A stretch of 64,000 nt of DNA from Luteitalea sp. (GTDB lineage: Bacteria; Acidobacteriota; Vicinamibacteria; Vicinamibacterales; Vicinamibacteraceae), in assembly GCA_009377495.1 (NCBI GenBank), contig WHTZ01000002.1, positions 124,001 to 188,000 on the forward strand. The letters are read 5' to 3'. A program made the translations under genes and the position numbers. Shown one piece after another: positions 43,342-52,250 of the stretch (within the stretch, counting starts at the first letter, position 1; each line of letters opens with the position of its first letter). A model generated the notes under the pieces. That model saw only the letters and a program-made list of their open reading frames with translations, ran no database searches and had not been told where the DNA came from.

Positions 43342-45645
43342 ATGGCCGGATCTACCGAGCGACTACCAGTTGCCGCACGTGTTTATGTCGCGGCTGTCAC
43401 GGTGGTCGGGGTGTGGGCATTTGTGTCCGCTTGGCCGCTCGATCTGCGGAAGCCCCTGCTGTTTGCCGGTCTCTTCGCCCTCGCGGCGGTGGCCTCTGCG
43501 TTCAAGATGCAGGTTCCGCTGCCGCGCGGCTGGGCAACGATGTCGCCCGGCTACGCGGTGATTTTCGCGGGGCTGCTGCTCTTGGGTGTCGACGCCGCGT
43601 TGCTCATGGCGGTGGTGAGCGCGTGGATTCAGTCGACGTTTCACGCTCGCTCGCCACAGCCGCACTACCGCAAGCTCTTCAACGCCGCGGTGCTCGTGCT
43701 CTCGGCCTATTCGGCCGACGCCGCCATGACAGCCCTCGGCGGCCGTTCGGGTGACCCCAGTACTGTACTGCTGATGGGCCCCCTGCTCGGTGCCACGACG
43801 GCGTACTTCGTCGTCAACTCGATTGCCATCGCGTCCGTCGTGGCCCTGACGACGGGCCAGCCGGTGCTGCGGTGCTGGCAAGACAACTTTCTGTGGAGTG
43901 GTCCTGGCTATTACCTGGGCGCTGCCCTCGCCGCTGCCTGCGTCATCGTCATCGAGCGCGGGGCTTGGTGGCTGACGCTGTTTGTCGCCGTTCCTGTTCA
44001 TCTCATTTACTACACCTACCGGGTTTATTTCACGCGCCTGCAGAAGGAGCAGGCGCGCGTGAAGGCGATTGCCGACCTGCACGCCAAGGCCGTCGAGGCG
44101 TTGGCGTCGGAAAAGGAACGCCTGGCCGTGACGGTCAGCAGTATTGGCGACGGCGTGATCACGACAGACCTGGAGGGCCGGATTACACTCCTCAACAACG
44201 TCGCGGAACAATTGACGGGCTGGCCACAAGACGAGGCGGTGGGACACGACCTCAGCGAGGTGCTGCTCTTGGTCGAGCGCACCACGGCCACGCCGCGCGA
44301 GCATCCGCTGGCGCGAGTCCTTGCGACCGGCCGCATTCCGGAGACCGAAGCGCACTGCGACCTCGTCGGCCGTTCCGGCAATCGGGTACCTGTGCACCTG
44401 ACGGGCGCACCCATCTGCGATCGCGATGGCCGTCAGATGGGTGTCGTGCTCGGTGCGCGCGACGTCACCGAAGGCATCCGACTGGAGCGTGAGCGCGTGC
44501 GCGCGAGCAAGCTCGAGTCCCTGGGCGTCATGGCTGGCGGCATTGCGCACGACTTCAACAATGTGCTCACGGCCGTGGTGGGCAACCTGGCATTGGCGCA
44601 GCAACGCAACGAGCAGTTGTCCGACGATACGACGATGTGGCTCGAGGAGGCCGAGAAGGCGTGTCTGCGGGCGCGTGGGCTGACGCACCAGTTGCTCACG
44701 TTCTCGAAGGGCGGCGATCCCGTCAAGCGGAGCACGTATGTGGGCGGCCTCGTCGATGCGGCAGTGCGCTTCGCCGTACGTGGGTCGAACGTTCGTTGCC
44801 TCGTCGACGCGCCACCGGACCTCTGGCCCGTCGAGGTCGATGAGGGTCAGTTCGAACAGGTTGTCAACAACATCGTCATCAACGCACAGCAGGCCATGCC
44901 GCGCGGCGGCGTCATCGAGGTGCGGTGCGCGAACGTGTGGGCGTCGCCGCCAAACGCCGAGTTGCCCGTACAGGACAAGCCGTTTGTACGCATCGGTATT
45001 CGCGACCACGGGACCGGCATCGCGCCGGAGGATCTGACGCGTATCTTCGATCCCTATTTCACGACAAAGCTGAGCGGCACGGGCCTTGGTCTCGCGGTCG
45101 CCCACTCGGTCATCAAGGGACACGGCGGCTTCATTAACGTTGAATCAGTCGACGGCTCGGGCGCCAACTTCAACATCTTCCTGCCGCGTGCTCTGCGCAC
45201 CACGGTGCAGCCCGCGGTCAGCCCGACCGCGTCGGTACCGCGCGGCGCGGGTCGCATTCTCGTGATGGATGACGAGCGGATGATCAGCGACGTGACCGGG
45301 GCCATGTTGCGGGCGCTGGGTTATGAGAGTGAAGCGGTGTCCGACGGCCGGCAGGCACTGGAGCGTTACCGTGCCGCACAGCAGGCGTCGCAGCCCTTCT
45401 CCGCCGTCATCATGGACCTGACGATTCCGGGTGGCATGGGCGGCGTTGAAGCCGTCGGCCACCTGCGCGAGCTCGATCCGCAAGCGCGGGTGCTGGTGGT
45501 CAGCGGGTACGCCGACAGCGGCGTCCTCGCCGACTACGCGCAGCATGGCTTCGACGCGTTGCTCCCCAAGCCCTTCTCGCTACGCGACCTCGCCCTCGCC
45601 CTCAGCTCGCTGCTCAAGCCCGAGGGGGAATCGACGATACACTAA
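43342..45645 (+). CDS. Membrane hybrid histidine kinase with PAS and receiver domains
   Basis: A 767-aa sensor. Residues 1-230 form about seven hydrophobic helices (an unnamed membrane sensor module). A PAS domain spans 255-380 (VSSIGDGVITTDLEGRITLL). The phosphoacceptor helix is MAGGIAHDFNNVLTAVVGNL with His403, the NtrB-like 'HDFNN' class, followed by an HATPase with EQVVNNIVINAQQAMP, DHGTGIAPE and GTGLGLAVAHSVIKGHGG. A C-terminal receiver domain has MDDE, the phospho-Asp in IMDLTIPGG, VVSGYAD and LPKPFS. It has no adjacent response regulator, so signal output may pass through the fused receiver to another protein. Confidence 0.92.
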   Translation: MAGSTERLPVAARVYVAAVTVVGVWAFVSAWPLDLRKPLLFAGLFALAAVASAFKMQVPLPRGWATMSPGYAVIFAGLLLLGVDAALLMAVVSAWIQSTFHARSPQPHYRKLFNAAVLVLSAYSADAAMTALGGRSGDPSTVLLMGPLLGATTAYFVVNSIAIASVVALTTGQPVLRCWQDNFLWSGPGYYLGAALAAACVIVIERGAWWLTLFVAVPVHLIYYTYRVYFTRLQKEQARVKAIADLHAKAVEALASEKERLAVTVSSIGDGVITTDLEGRITLLNNVAEQLTGWPQDEAVGHDLSEVLLLVERTTATPREHPLARVLATGRIPETEAHCDLVGRSGNRVPVHLTGAPICDRDGRQMGVVLGARDVTEGIRLERERVRASKLESLGVMAGGIAHDFNNVLTAVVGNLALAQQRNEQLSDDTTMWLEEAEKACLRARGLTHQLLTFSKGGDPVKRSTYVGGLVDAAVRFAVRGSNVRCLVDAPPDLWPVEVDEGQFEQVVNNIVINAQQAMPRGGVIEVRCANVWASPPNAELPVQDKPFVRIGIRDHGTGIAPEDLTRIFDPYFTTKLSGTGLGLAVAHSVIKGHGGFINVESVDGSGANFNIFLPRALRTTVQPAVSPTASVPRGAGRILVMDDERMISDVTGAMLRALGYESEAVSDGRQALERYRAAQQASQPFSAVIMDLTIPGGMGGVEAVGHLRELDPQARVLVVSGYADSGVLADYAQHGFDALLPKPFSLRDLALALSSLLKPEGESTIH

Positions 45646-45862
45646 GAGCAGGGATCAGGGTCAGGGGTCAGGGCAACAGAAGGGGTCAGGTGCCAGGGGT
45701 CAGGTCTCAGGGCTGTCTCAGGTTACAGGGATCAGTTGCTCAGGGGTCAGGGCTGACCGCAGCCCCTTCGAGCAGTTCGTCCTGTTCGCCTCGCCCCGTC
45801 AAGCAGCCGTGATCCCTAGATCCCTGATCCCTACTGACCCCTGGCACCTGACCCCTGTTGTG
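45646..45862. repeat. Long GGGGTCAG phrase array
   Basis: The spacer between the kinase and bpt is built from irregular repeats: AGGGATCAGGGTCAGGGGTC, GGGGTCAGGTGCCAGGGG, CTCAGGGCTGTCTCAGG, then complementary ATCCCTAGATCCCTGATCC and TGACCCCTGGCACCTGACC. Forward phrases occupy the first half and their complements the second, giving a large cruciform-capable palindrome. The GGGCTGTCTCAGG arm of the palindrome family at 6015 and 27283 occurs once. Confidence 0.8.
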
Positions 45863-46561
45863 ATGGCTGACATCCTCGTGTGGGACGGGCTCGAGGCGTG
45901 CCCGTACTTGCCCGGCCGCATGGCGCGGCTTCCATTGCACCTCCCTTCGCGCGCGTTGACGCCGGACCAAGTCGACGAGCGTCTGGCGACCGGTGAGCGC
46001 CGCCTCGGCGCGTTCTGGTACCGCACGGCCTGCCCCGGATGCGCCGCATGCGAGCCGCTGCGGATCGACGTCGACGCGTTCACACCGTCGCGCTGGGCGC
46101 GCCGCGTGCTCCGGCGCGGCGACACACGATTCCACTTGCGCGTGGGCTCACCCTCTGCGGATGCCTCGCGGGTGGCGTTGCACAACGCACATCTGGTCGA
46201 ACGCTGCCTTGCGGATGCCCGCACACAGCTCATCGATACCGATACCTATCGTGGCCACTTCGTGACAACGACGTGCGACACGGTGGAGCTGAGCTACGAA
46301 GCGGACGGCCGGTTGGCGATGGTGGCGATTGCCGATCGCGGCCGCGAGTCGCTTTCAGCGGTCTACTGCTACTACGACACCGGCCTGGCGCGCCTCAGTC
46401 CCGGCAGCTATTCGATCTTGAAAGAGTGGCAGCTCTGCCGTCTATGGGGGCTGCGCTATCTGTATCTCGGCTTCTACGTGGCGAACTCGCCTCGCATGCG
46501 GTACAAGGCTCGCTTCGTCCCGCACGAGCGTCTGATCGACGGCGTCTGGCAGCGGTTCTAG
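45863..46561 (+). CDS. bpt: Aspartate/glutamate leucyltransferase (arginyltransferase family)
   Basis: Leucyl/arginyl-tRNA--protein transferase of the N-end rule pathway: transfers an amino acid to N-terminal Asp or Glu, making the protein a ClpS/ClpAP substrate. The 232-aa chain starts with LVWDGLEACPYLPGRMARLP, has the Cys motif ACPGCAACEPLRID and the C-terminal catalytic half with YDTGLARLSPGSYSILKEW, YLYLGFYVANSPRMRYKARF. It matches the compact bacterial Bpt/Ate type. The ATG at 45863 comes immediately after the repeat array, so no clear ribosome site remains. Confidence 0.93.
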   Translation: MADILVWDGLEACPYLPGRMARLPLHLPSRALTPDQVDERLATGERRLGAFWYRTACPGCAACEPLRIDVDAFTPSRWARRVLRRGDTRFHLRVGSPSADASRVALHNAHLVERCLADARTQLIDTDTYRGHFVTTTCDTVELSYEADGRLAMVAIADRGRESLSAVYCYYDTGLARLSPGSYSILKEWQLCRLWGLRYLYLGFYVANSPRMRYKARFVPHERLIDGVWQRF

Positions 46562-46623
46562 CGGGACCCCCGGCCATCGACACTGCGCCGGTGTCAAAAG
46601 AAGGTATGTGCTCGCCGTAGTAG

Positions 46624-46645
46624 CGAGGGGCCTTCAGGCCCCTCG
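46624..46645. repeat. Perfect 10-bp hairpin CGAGGGGCCT
   Basis: The palindrome CGAGGGGCCT-TC-AGGCCCCTCG is flanked by GTAGTAG and TCGTACC. No T-run follows, so it is more likely a REP-like repeat than an intrinsic terminator. It lies between bpt and the beta-propeller gene. Confidence 0.6.
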
Positions 46646-46698
46646 TCGTACCCTCTCGTCGTACCGTAAGCGGGCGAGGATTTCCGCGGAGGCTGCCG

Positions 46699-48648
46699 AT
46701 GCTGACACGGCGCGTGAACACGCTTTTGGTCGCCCTGCTCGTGATCACTGCGGCAACCCTTTCGTACCGGCCTACGGGCGCCGCGAACGGCGACGCTCCA
46801 TCGAGGACGACCGCGGCGACGCGCCCGCCGACGCCGATGAAAGCGTTCGCTTCTGAGGAAGAGTTGCTCGCGTTCCTACAGGAGCTCGCCGAGCGACAGA
46901 GACGCGAGACACGAAGGGCGAAGCTCCCCGGTGGCGTTGTCGGTGGGGTTGTCGATGCGCTTCCCGCGGCCGCACCGCCGGTCTCGGCGGCTTACGCCTC
47001 GGACGCGGGCGCGCACGCAGCCAGCGAGTCAATCACGAACACGCAGCACGCGGTCGTCGACGAAGGCGGCATCGTCAAGGTGCATGGCGAGCACCTGGTG
47101 ATCCTGCGGCGGGGACGCCTGTTCACGGTCGGGATTGGTGACAATAGCCTGACGCCGGTATCGACGGTTGACGCGTTTGCGCCAGACATCGACCCGCACC
47201 GTACGTGGTACGACGAGATGCTCGTCTCCGGAGACACGGTCATCGTCATTGGCTACAGTTACGAGCGCGGCGGGACCGAAGTCGGATTCTTCGACATCGA
47301 CAAGGCCGGCGGCCTCACGTATCGCTCGACGTATCACCTTCGCTCGAACGATTACTATTCGTCGCGCAACTATGCCAGCCGATTGCTTGGCGAGAAGCTC
47401 GTCTTCTATTCGCCACTATACGTGGACGTGGCCGGTCCGGTACCGACCGCATGGCTGCCCGCCGTACGACGCTGGCGCACCGGTGCAACCGCGGCAGAAT
47501 TCCAACGCATCATCGAGCCATCGCGCATCTATCGGCCGTTCGACGACACCGCTTCGCTCACGCTGCACACGGTGACGACGTGCGATCTCGCCAGTCGTGA
47601 GATGACGTGCACCGCGACGGGCGTGATGGGGCCGCCAGGCCGCGTCTTCTATGTCTCACCCGATTCGGTGTATGTGTGGATGACGCCATGGCGGAGGGCC
47701 GCCAGAGCTCGTCGCTCATTGTTGTACCGCTTGCCCCTCGATGGATCGGGACCTTCGGCCCTGCGGGTCAAGGGCGGGCCAGTTGATCAGTTTTCTTTCC
47801 TGCAGGGTGAGGATGATTTCCTGAACGTGCTCGTCCGCGCGGACGCGCCGGGCGACGCCATGTGGGATGCTGAAGACACGGCGCGCGGCGTGGCACTGCT
47901 TCGCGTCCCTCTCACCGAGCTCGACGGCGATGCACCGGATGTGCGTGAGGATCGGTATCGCGAGCTGCCGGTGCCCGACGGCCGCGCATTTCGAAATCGT
48001 TTCGTCGGCGAGTACGTGCTCTACGGCACGGGGACCACGTGGGGCTACGCGGATCCACGCAACACCGACCAGTATGTGTACGCCTACCGATTTGCTGGCG
48101 GCGGCGAGCCTGTTTCCCTCTCGCTCGGACACGGCGTCGATCGAATCGAGGCCATGGGACGCGATGCGGTCGTTGTGGGCAGTAGCGATCGCGATCTCCA
48201 TTTCACCGCCGTCGGTCTTCGCGCGCGTCCTCGACTCGGCGGTCGCTTCACGCAGCCGGCAGCAACGCAGGGCGAGCTACGCAGCCACGGGTTCTTCTAC
48301 AAGCCCGACACCGATACGAGTGGGTTGTTCGGCTTACCAATCCGGTCGGAGGGTGAGCCTGGCGCAGCACATCTTGTGCACGACTCCGCGTTCGTGCGCT
48401 TCATCCGTCATGACTCGTTGAACTTCAGCACGGCGGGCAAGCTCGCCGCGAGCATGGGCGGGCCAGGGGACGATGCGTGTCGCGCGTCGTGTGTCGACTG
48501 GTACGGGAACGCACGGCCGATCTTCTGGCGCGACCGCCTCTTTGCCTTGCTCGGCTACGAGCTCGTCGAAGGACGACTCGAGGACGGACGAGTCCGTGAG
48601 CTCCGCCGCGCCACGTTCGCGCCCGCAGTCTCACGCAGCACCCAGTAG
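46699..48648 (+). CDS. Secreted beta-propeller-domain protein
   Basis: A 649-aa exported protein. A signal peptide (LLVALLVITAATLSY) is followed by an Ala/Pro/Arg-rich linker and a helix (EEELLAFLQELAERQRRETR). The start of the propeller, NTQHAVVDEGGIVKVHGEHL, matches the 'xxVxGVDEADIVKTDG' entry of the Beta_propel family of secreted proteins. Blade-like strands continue to the end (HGVDRIEAMGRDAVVVGSSD). The function of this family is unknown. A good ribosome site (GCGGAGG) precedes the ATG. The stop codon lies within a repeat unit. Confidence 0.85.
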   Translation: MLTRRVNTLLVALLVITAATLSYRPTGAANGDAPSRTTAATRPPTPMKAFASEEELLAFLQELAERQRRETRRAKLPGGVVGGVVDALPAAAPPVSAAYASDAGAHAASESITNTQHAVVDEGGIVKVHGEHLVILRRGRLFTVGIGDNSLTPVSTVDAFAPDIDPHRTWYDEMLVSGDTVIVIGYSYERGGTEVGFFDIDKAGGLTYRSTYHLRSNDYYSSRNYASRLLGEKLVFYSPLYVDVAGPVPTAWLPAVRRWRTGATAAEFQRIIEPSRIYRPFDDTASLTLHTVTTCDLASREMTCTATGVMGPPGRVFYVSPDSVYVWMTPWRRAARARRSLLYRLPLDGSGPSALRVKGGPVDQFSFLQGEDDFLNVLVRADAPGDAMWDAEDTARGVALLRVPLTELDGDAPDVREDRYRELPVPDGRAFRNRFVGEYVLYGTGTTWGYADPRNTDQYVYAYRFAGGGEPVSLSLGHGVDRIEAMGRDAVVVGSSDRDLHFTAVGLRARPRLGGRFTQPAATQGELRSHGFFYKPDTDTSGLFGLPIRSEGEPGAAHLVHDSAFVRFIRHDSLNFSTAGKLAASMGGPGDDACRASCVDWYGNARPIFWRDRLFALLGYELVEGRLEDGRVRELRRATFAPAVSRSTQ

Positions 48649-48702
48649 GGCGCCCCTTTGTAGTAGGGCGCCCCCTTGTAGGGCGCCCCTTTAGGGGCGC
48701 CG
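48645..48702. repeat. Three GTAGGGCGCCCC units with terminal palindrome
   Basis: Units GTAGGGCGCCCCTTT start at about 48645, 48663 and 48678; the last continues into GGCGCCCCTTTAGGGGCGCC, a near-perfect palindrome. The first unit supplies the TAG stop of the beta-propeller gene. One related unit lies at 39845-39866. Confidence 0.75.
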
Positions 48703-48725
48703 TCCTGCTACACTCTATAGCGGCC

Positions 48726-49739
48726 ATGTCGGGCGCCCGGGTCAGGTCCGTCGTCCGTGTCTGGCGCCGAGCCAACCGCATCGCGCGCGGTGCGCGGCTG
48801 ATTGCGTCCGGGCTCGTCCACACCGCCCATCCGCTTCTCGCTCAGGTCGTCGTCACCCGCCGCTGCAATCTCGACTGCACTTACTGTAACGAGTTTGACA
48901 CGGTCTCAGCGCCGGTGCCGCTCTCCCTGCTCTTGCATCGGCTCGACAAGCTTGCGGCGCTAGGGACGTCGGCTGTGGCGTGCACGGGCGGAGAGCCGCT
49001 GCTGCACCCGGATCTCGATGCGTTCATCCACGGCGTGCGTACGCGCGGCATGACGTCGGCGGTACTCACCAACGGCTATTTGCTCTCGCCGAAACGTATC
49101 GACGCGCTCAATCGGGCGGGTCTCGACTACCTGCAGATCAGCATCGACAATGTCGAGCCAGACGCGGTCTCGAAGAAGAGCCAGCGTCTGCTCGATCGCA
49201 AGCTTCAATGGCTTGCCGAGCACGCGTTGTTCGACGTCCACATCAACTCGGTCCTTGGCGCTGGCGTGCCGCGCCCAGAAGACGCGTATACCATCACGCT
49301 CCGCGCACGCGAGCTCGGGTTCTCCACATCCGTCGGTATCATTCACGACGGCGCCGGACATCTCCGACCCCTCGGTCCCAAGGAGCGGAGCGTCTACGAG
49401 GCGATCGACCGTGAGGCTCGTGACGTGCCGTGCTACTTCAAGAACCTCTACTCCGGGCTGCGGCGACACGAGCGAAACCTCGTCGACGGACGTCCGAACC
49501 GGTGGCGCTGTCGGGCGGGCGCACGGTACCTCTATATTTGCGAGGATGGCCTCGTGCACTACTGTTCGCAGCAACGGGGTGCGCCCGGCGTCCCGCTAGA
49601 CGCGTATTCCGTATCCGATATCCGGCGCGAGTTCCTCACACCAAAGCCCTGCGCGCCCTACTGCACGATTGGTTGCGTACATCGCGTGTCCGTCATGGAT
49701 TTCTGGCGCGCGCCGCAGGTTTCCCCGCGGGCCGACTGA
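48726..49739 (+). CDS. Radical SAM protein with SPASM-like C terminus
   Basis: A 337-aa enzyme carrying the radical SAM cluster motif TRRCNLDCTYCNEF (Cys47, Cys51, Cys54). GGEPLLHPDL and TNGYLLSPKRI are the SAM-binding strands, LDYLQISIDN the barrel core. The C-terminal part holds six further Cys residues (RWRCRAGA, YICEDGLVHYCSQQ, KPCAPYCTIGCVHRVS), arranged like an auxiliary Fe-S cluster domain. The reaction cannot be predicted; no peptide substrate gene is adjacent. An N-terminal amphipathic segment precedes the core. Confidence 0.88.
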   Translation: MSGARVRSVVRVWRRANRIARGARLIASGLVHTAHPLLAQVVVTRRCNLDCTYCNEFDTVSAPVPLSLLLHRLDKLAALGTSAVACTGGEPLLHPDLDAFIHGVRTRGMTSAVLTNGYLLSPKRIDALNRAGLDYLQISIDNVEPDAVSKKSQRLLDRKLQWLAEHALFDVHINSVLGAGVPRPEDAYTITLRARELGFSTSVGIIHDGAGHLRPLGPKERSVYEAIDREARDVPCYFKNLYSGLRRHERNLVDGRPNRWRCRAGARYLYICEDGLVHYCSQQRGAPGVPLDAYSVSDIRREFLTPKPCAPYCTIGCVHRVSVMDFWRAPQVSPRAD

Positions 49740-49827
49740 CTCGCCGGCTCGACGGGTTCGTGTGCTACACTTTTAGGGTTGTCCTGTTTGGTGTCCGTCC
49801 GCCAGGGGAGCACACTCCACGACATCG

Positions 49828-49903
49828 GCCGGCGTAGCTCAGTTGGTAGAGCAGCTGATTCGTAATCAGCAGGTCATCGGTTCGAGTCCGATCGCCGGCT
49901 CCA
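49828..49903 (+). tRNA. tRNA-Thr (CGT anticodon)
   Basis: A 76-nt cloverleaf: acceptor GCCGGCG pairs with CGCCGGC, the D arm has AGCTCAGTTGGTAGAGC, and the anticodon stem-loop GCTGA-TTCGTAA-TCAGC gives anticodon CGT (49861-49863). The T arm is TCGGTTCGAGTCCGA; discriminator T and an encoded CCA follow. It marks the border between core genes and accessory sequence, a typical integration site, but no second copy of its 3' end was found in the window. Confidence 0.97.
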
Positions 49904-50021
49904 ATAGAATCAATAACTTACAGCGACGCGCTACGGGAACCGATGGGAGCAGGGGAGCATTGGGGTAGCAGCCTGTGAATGCTCGGCCGCTCGCGCAAGC
50001 CGAGACGGGCCGGCCTCCGCG

Positions 50022-50513
50022 TCAATCGTCTTCATGCGCGCGTGCTTCCCGGGCCAGCACGGCGGCGCGTTGATACGTCACGTCCAATAGATGCCCGATG
50101 TCGCGCACCGTCAGGCCGTGCTCGACGCCCTCGCCGGCGACGCGACGCATCGCGCGTGACGCTCGCTCAGTCACCTCTCGCCGCAGTCGCCGCGCCGCGA
50201 TGTACTCGTCCAAAGCATCGACGACCGCCTTGAGACTGGGAGCCTTCTCGCGCTTCCCGCGGCCGCGTTTGGCTTCATTTCTGGTCGCTTTCCGGCTAGA
50301 AATGCTCCCGCCCAGATGGATCGCCACGATTTCGACTTGGTCCGGGCTCACGGAGCGGTCATAGGAGAGCGACAGCGCATCCGCTGCCATGGCTGGCACC
50401 TGGTCGAGTCGGCGCGCCTGGCTGTGGATCCGATCGTCCTCCGGGAAGTGGATCGCCCACCAGCGACCCGCTCGGGTCACTTCAACCCGGTACTTCTTCG
50501 GTTGCTTCCTCAT
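50022..50513 (-). CDS. hicB: HicB-like antitoxin
   Basis: A 163-aa protein. The N-terminal part (KKYRVEVTRAGRWWAIHFPE, RLDQVPAMAADALSLSY) matches the HicB partial RNase H fold that blocks HicA. A basic linker (ATRNEAKRGRGKREK) leads to a C-terminal helix-turn-helix-like region (LTVRDIGHLLDVTYQRAAVL) that probably binds the operator. Its ATG overlaps the TGA of the HicA-like gene (ATGA), so toxin and antitoxin are coupled. Longer than usual HicB because of the linker. Confidence 0.75.
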   Translation of the reverse strand: MRKQPKKYRVEVTRAGRWWAIHFPEDDRIHSQARRLDQVPAMAADALSLSYDRSVSPDQVEIVAIHLGGSISSRKATRNEAKRGRGKREKAPSLKAVVDALDEYIAARRLRREVTERASRAMRRVAGEGVEHGLTVRDIGHLLDVTYQRAAVLAREARAHEDD

Positions 50514-50710
50514 GCCTTCTTCCACCGTTCGGCAGCGCGGATCGCGCCGTTCGCGGTCATCTTGGGCAGCTCGCTATGGCGCGCCACCGTCGTCACCCAT
50601 TGGCCGTCGAAGAGCACTTTGGTGTGGCGTCCACCCTCCTGCATCGTCATCTCGACGCCTTTGGCCTTGGCGATCTGTCGGAGTCTCGCGAGGAGCGCCG
50701 CCCGCTTCAT
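50510..50710 (-). CDS. hicA: HicA-like mRNA interferase toxin
   Basis: A 66-aa double-stranded-RNA-binding-fold toxin. Landmarks: helix 1 (RAALLARLRQIAKAKGVEM), the catalytic-His strand GGRHTKVLFDGQW (His29), VARHSELPKMTANGAI and the last helix. It would cleave mRNA independently of the ribosome and be neutralised by the downstream HicB-like protein. The order toxin then antitoxin is normal for HicAB. Confidence 0.8.
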   Translation of the reverse strand: MKRAALLARLRQIAKAKGVEMTMQEGGRHTKVLFDGQWVTTVARHSELPKMTANGAIRAAERWKKA

Positions 50711-51038
50711 CAGCGTAAGTCTATAGGGAGCGACTAATCAAGTCTATGGCTATTGACTACACTCGCGCGTTCTTGTCCAGCGCAGCATCCCGTGTCGATG
50801 CGTACGATGGTCTGCGTCGCGTCGTCGCAGTCACGCGTCGTCGCAGTCACTGGACATTTGAGCTCACCTGTGCGATTGTCAAAAGACTACTCCCCATTCC
50901 GTGGTCTGCGGAGCGCCGTTTAGGAGCCGACCGCGGCTCTAGCCGAGGCTTGCCCTCTGTCAGTTGTCCCCCGCGATGCTCGTGGCGCGTTGCACCGATC
51001 GGTTGGCGCCTGCTCGGCGCAGCTTGGAGGATGCAAAC
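50711..51038. other. Spacer between hicA and the AlbA_2 gene (R0)
   Basis: No convincing gene. It contains GTGTCGATGCGTACGATGG (about 50792-50810), related to the conserved block of the spacers at 52104-52222 and 53361-53491, then a perfect tandem duplication of the 16-mer GCGTCGTCGCAGTCAC (50819-50834, 50835-50850). The right end holds the GGAGG ribosome site of the next gene. The hicA promoter must also lie here, pointing left. Confidence 0.5.
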
Positions 51039-52103
51039 ATGAGACAGCCTTGGGAATGGGAAGAAGATGACATAGTGGCTCTGATCAGCAACCGTACCCA
51101 GGAAAGCATCGATCTGGATTACAAGGAGTGCGATGCTCTGGCTCTAACGGATTCCAAAAAGAACGAGGTTAGCAAGGACGTTTCGGCCTTTGCCAATTCG
51201 GCGGGCGGCACGATCGTCTATGGCGTTATCGAGGACAAGCACGTGCCCCTGCGACTGGATCACGGTTTCGATCCGAACGTCATCTCGAAGGAATGGCTGG
51301 AACAAGTGATCAGCTTCCGCATCAAACGCACGATCGATGGGGTACGCATAAAGCAGATAGAGTTGAGCAAGTCCAACCCGGGCAAGGTTGTCTACGTCGT
51401 CTATGTGCCCCAGAGCACGAGAGCCCCCCATCAAGCCTCCGACAAGAAATTCTATAAACGCCGCAATTTCGCGTCGGAGCCCATGGAAGAATACGAGATT
51501 CGAGATGTCGCAAACCGCTCCGAGGTCCCCGATCTGTGGCTGCAGTACAGCGTGACGGCGTTAACCAGCGAAAGCACGAACGAAGGAGCAAGCGACGGTG
51601 CGCAGAGCCTCCCGGTGCGGCTCCGCGTTGAAGCGTCCGTTATGAACGACGCTGCGACTCCAGCAGAGTACGCAGTCATCGTCCTGTACATCGACTCAAG
51701 GCTTCAGATCGTCCAGAGGTGGCCGGGTCTGTATGGTGGGGGAACGCAGCAACTCGAATGCAACGGCTCCCTGGTGGCGTACACGCGGTTGTGTATGAAT
51801 CACGGCATCCCTGGAATGATGCCCATATTCCAGGGCGCGGCCTTCAAGTTATCGGATCGACCGCTGTTGCTCGACGCGCCCAGCATCGGCGCGTTTACCC
51901 TGTTGTGGCACCTTCAAGCCCCGAAGATGATCCCGAGAGTCGGTGGCATCGTACTAAATTGGCACGGGCAAACGCTCCAGGCCGCCGCGACGGCTGTCCC
52001 CATCCGAGTTCCGACACCTGGGCAGCTTGGTGACGGCCTTCAAATCCATCACGCCCAGTTGACCGAGTTCTTCAACCTTGAAGGAGGAGGGAAGGGGGGA
52101 TAG
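51039..52103 (+). CDS. AlbA_2/Schlafen-domain protein
   Basis: A 354-aa protein. Residues 1-150 form an AlbA_2 (Schlafen) module: EESIDLDYKECDAL-like entry (ESIDLDYKECDALALTD), VSKDVSAFANSAGGTIVYGV and YVVYVPQSTRAPHQASDKKF, ending in FYKRRNFASEPMEEYEIRD. These modules bind nucleic acid or nucleotides, and several act as tRNA/RNA nucleases in immunity. The remainder (WLQYSVTALTSE onward) is beta-rich and unrecognised. GGAGG stands 9 bases before ATG 51039. It is the first gene of the spacer-separated array. Confidence 0.75.
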   Translation: MRQPWEWEEDDIVALISNRTQESIDLDYKECDALALTDSKKNEVSKDVSAFANSAGGTIVYGVIEDKHVPLRLDHGFDPNVISKEWLEQVISFRIKRTIDGVRIKQIELSKSNPGKVVYVVYVPQSTRAPHQASDKKFYKRRNFASEPMEEYEIRDVANRSEVPDLWLQYSVTALTSESTNEGASDGAQSLPVRLRVEASVMNDAATPAEYAVIVLYIDSRLQIVQRWPGLYGGGTQQLECNGSLVAYTRLCMNHGIPGMMPIFQGAAFKLSDRPLLLDAPSIGAFTLLWHLQAPKMIPRVGGIVLNWHGQTLQAAATAVPIRVPTPGQLGDGLQIHHAQLTEFFNLEGGGKGG

Positions 52104-52222
52104 AGGGCACCCTCGGCCAATCTTCGGCCTGCACCCGCAGCCCCTGTCGATGCGCACGACGATCGCGCGCTCGGCCTCGCGGGCCGTGCGCGACGCGCCG
52201 GCGCCGCGGGAAGCCCCCAATC
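52104..52222. repeat. Array spacer R1
   Basis: A 119-base spacer between two array genes. It contains CCCTGTCGATGCGCACGACG (about 52142-52161), then a hairpin-capable GCGC...GCGC segment, and ends GGGAAGCCCCCAATC just before an ATG at 52223. The blocks TGTCGATGCGCA and GGGAAGCCCC recur with similar spacing in R2 (53361-53491). Confidence 0.65.
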
Positions 52223-52250
52223 ATGGACGATCCATCTGTCGGAAACCGGT

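Noticed and set aside
45646-45862. Possible CRISPR array
   Set aside because: The repeated words are 7-9 bp, irregularly spaced, with complementary halves and no unique spacers of constant length.
50819-50850. Possible CRISPR or iteron
   Set aside because: Only two adjacent copies of a 16-mer; this is a simple duplication.
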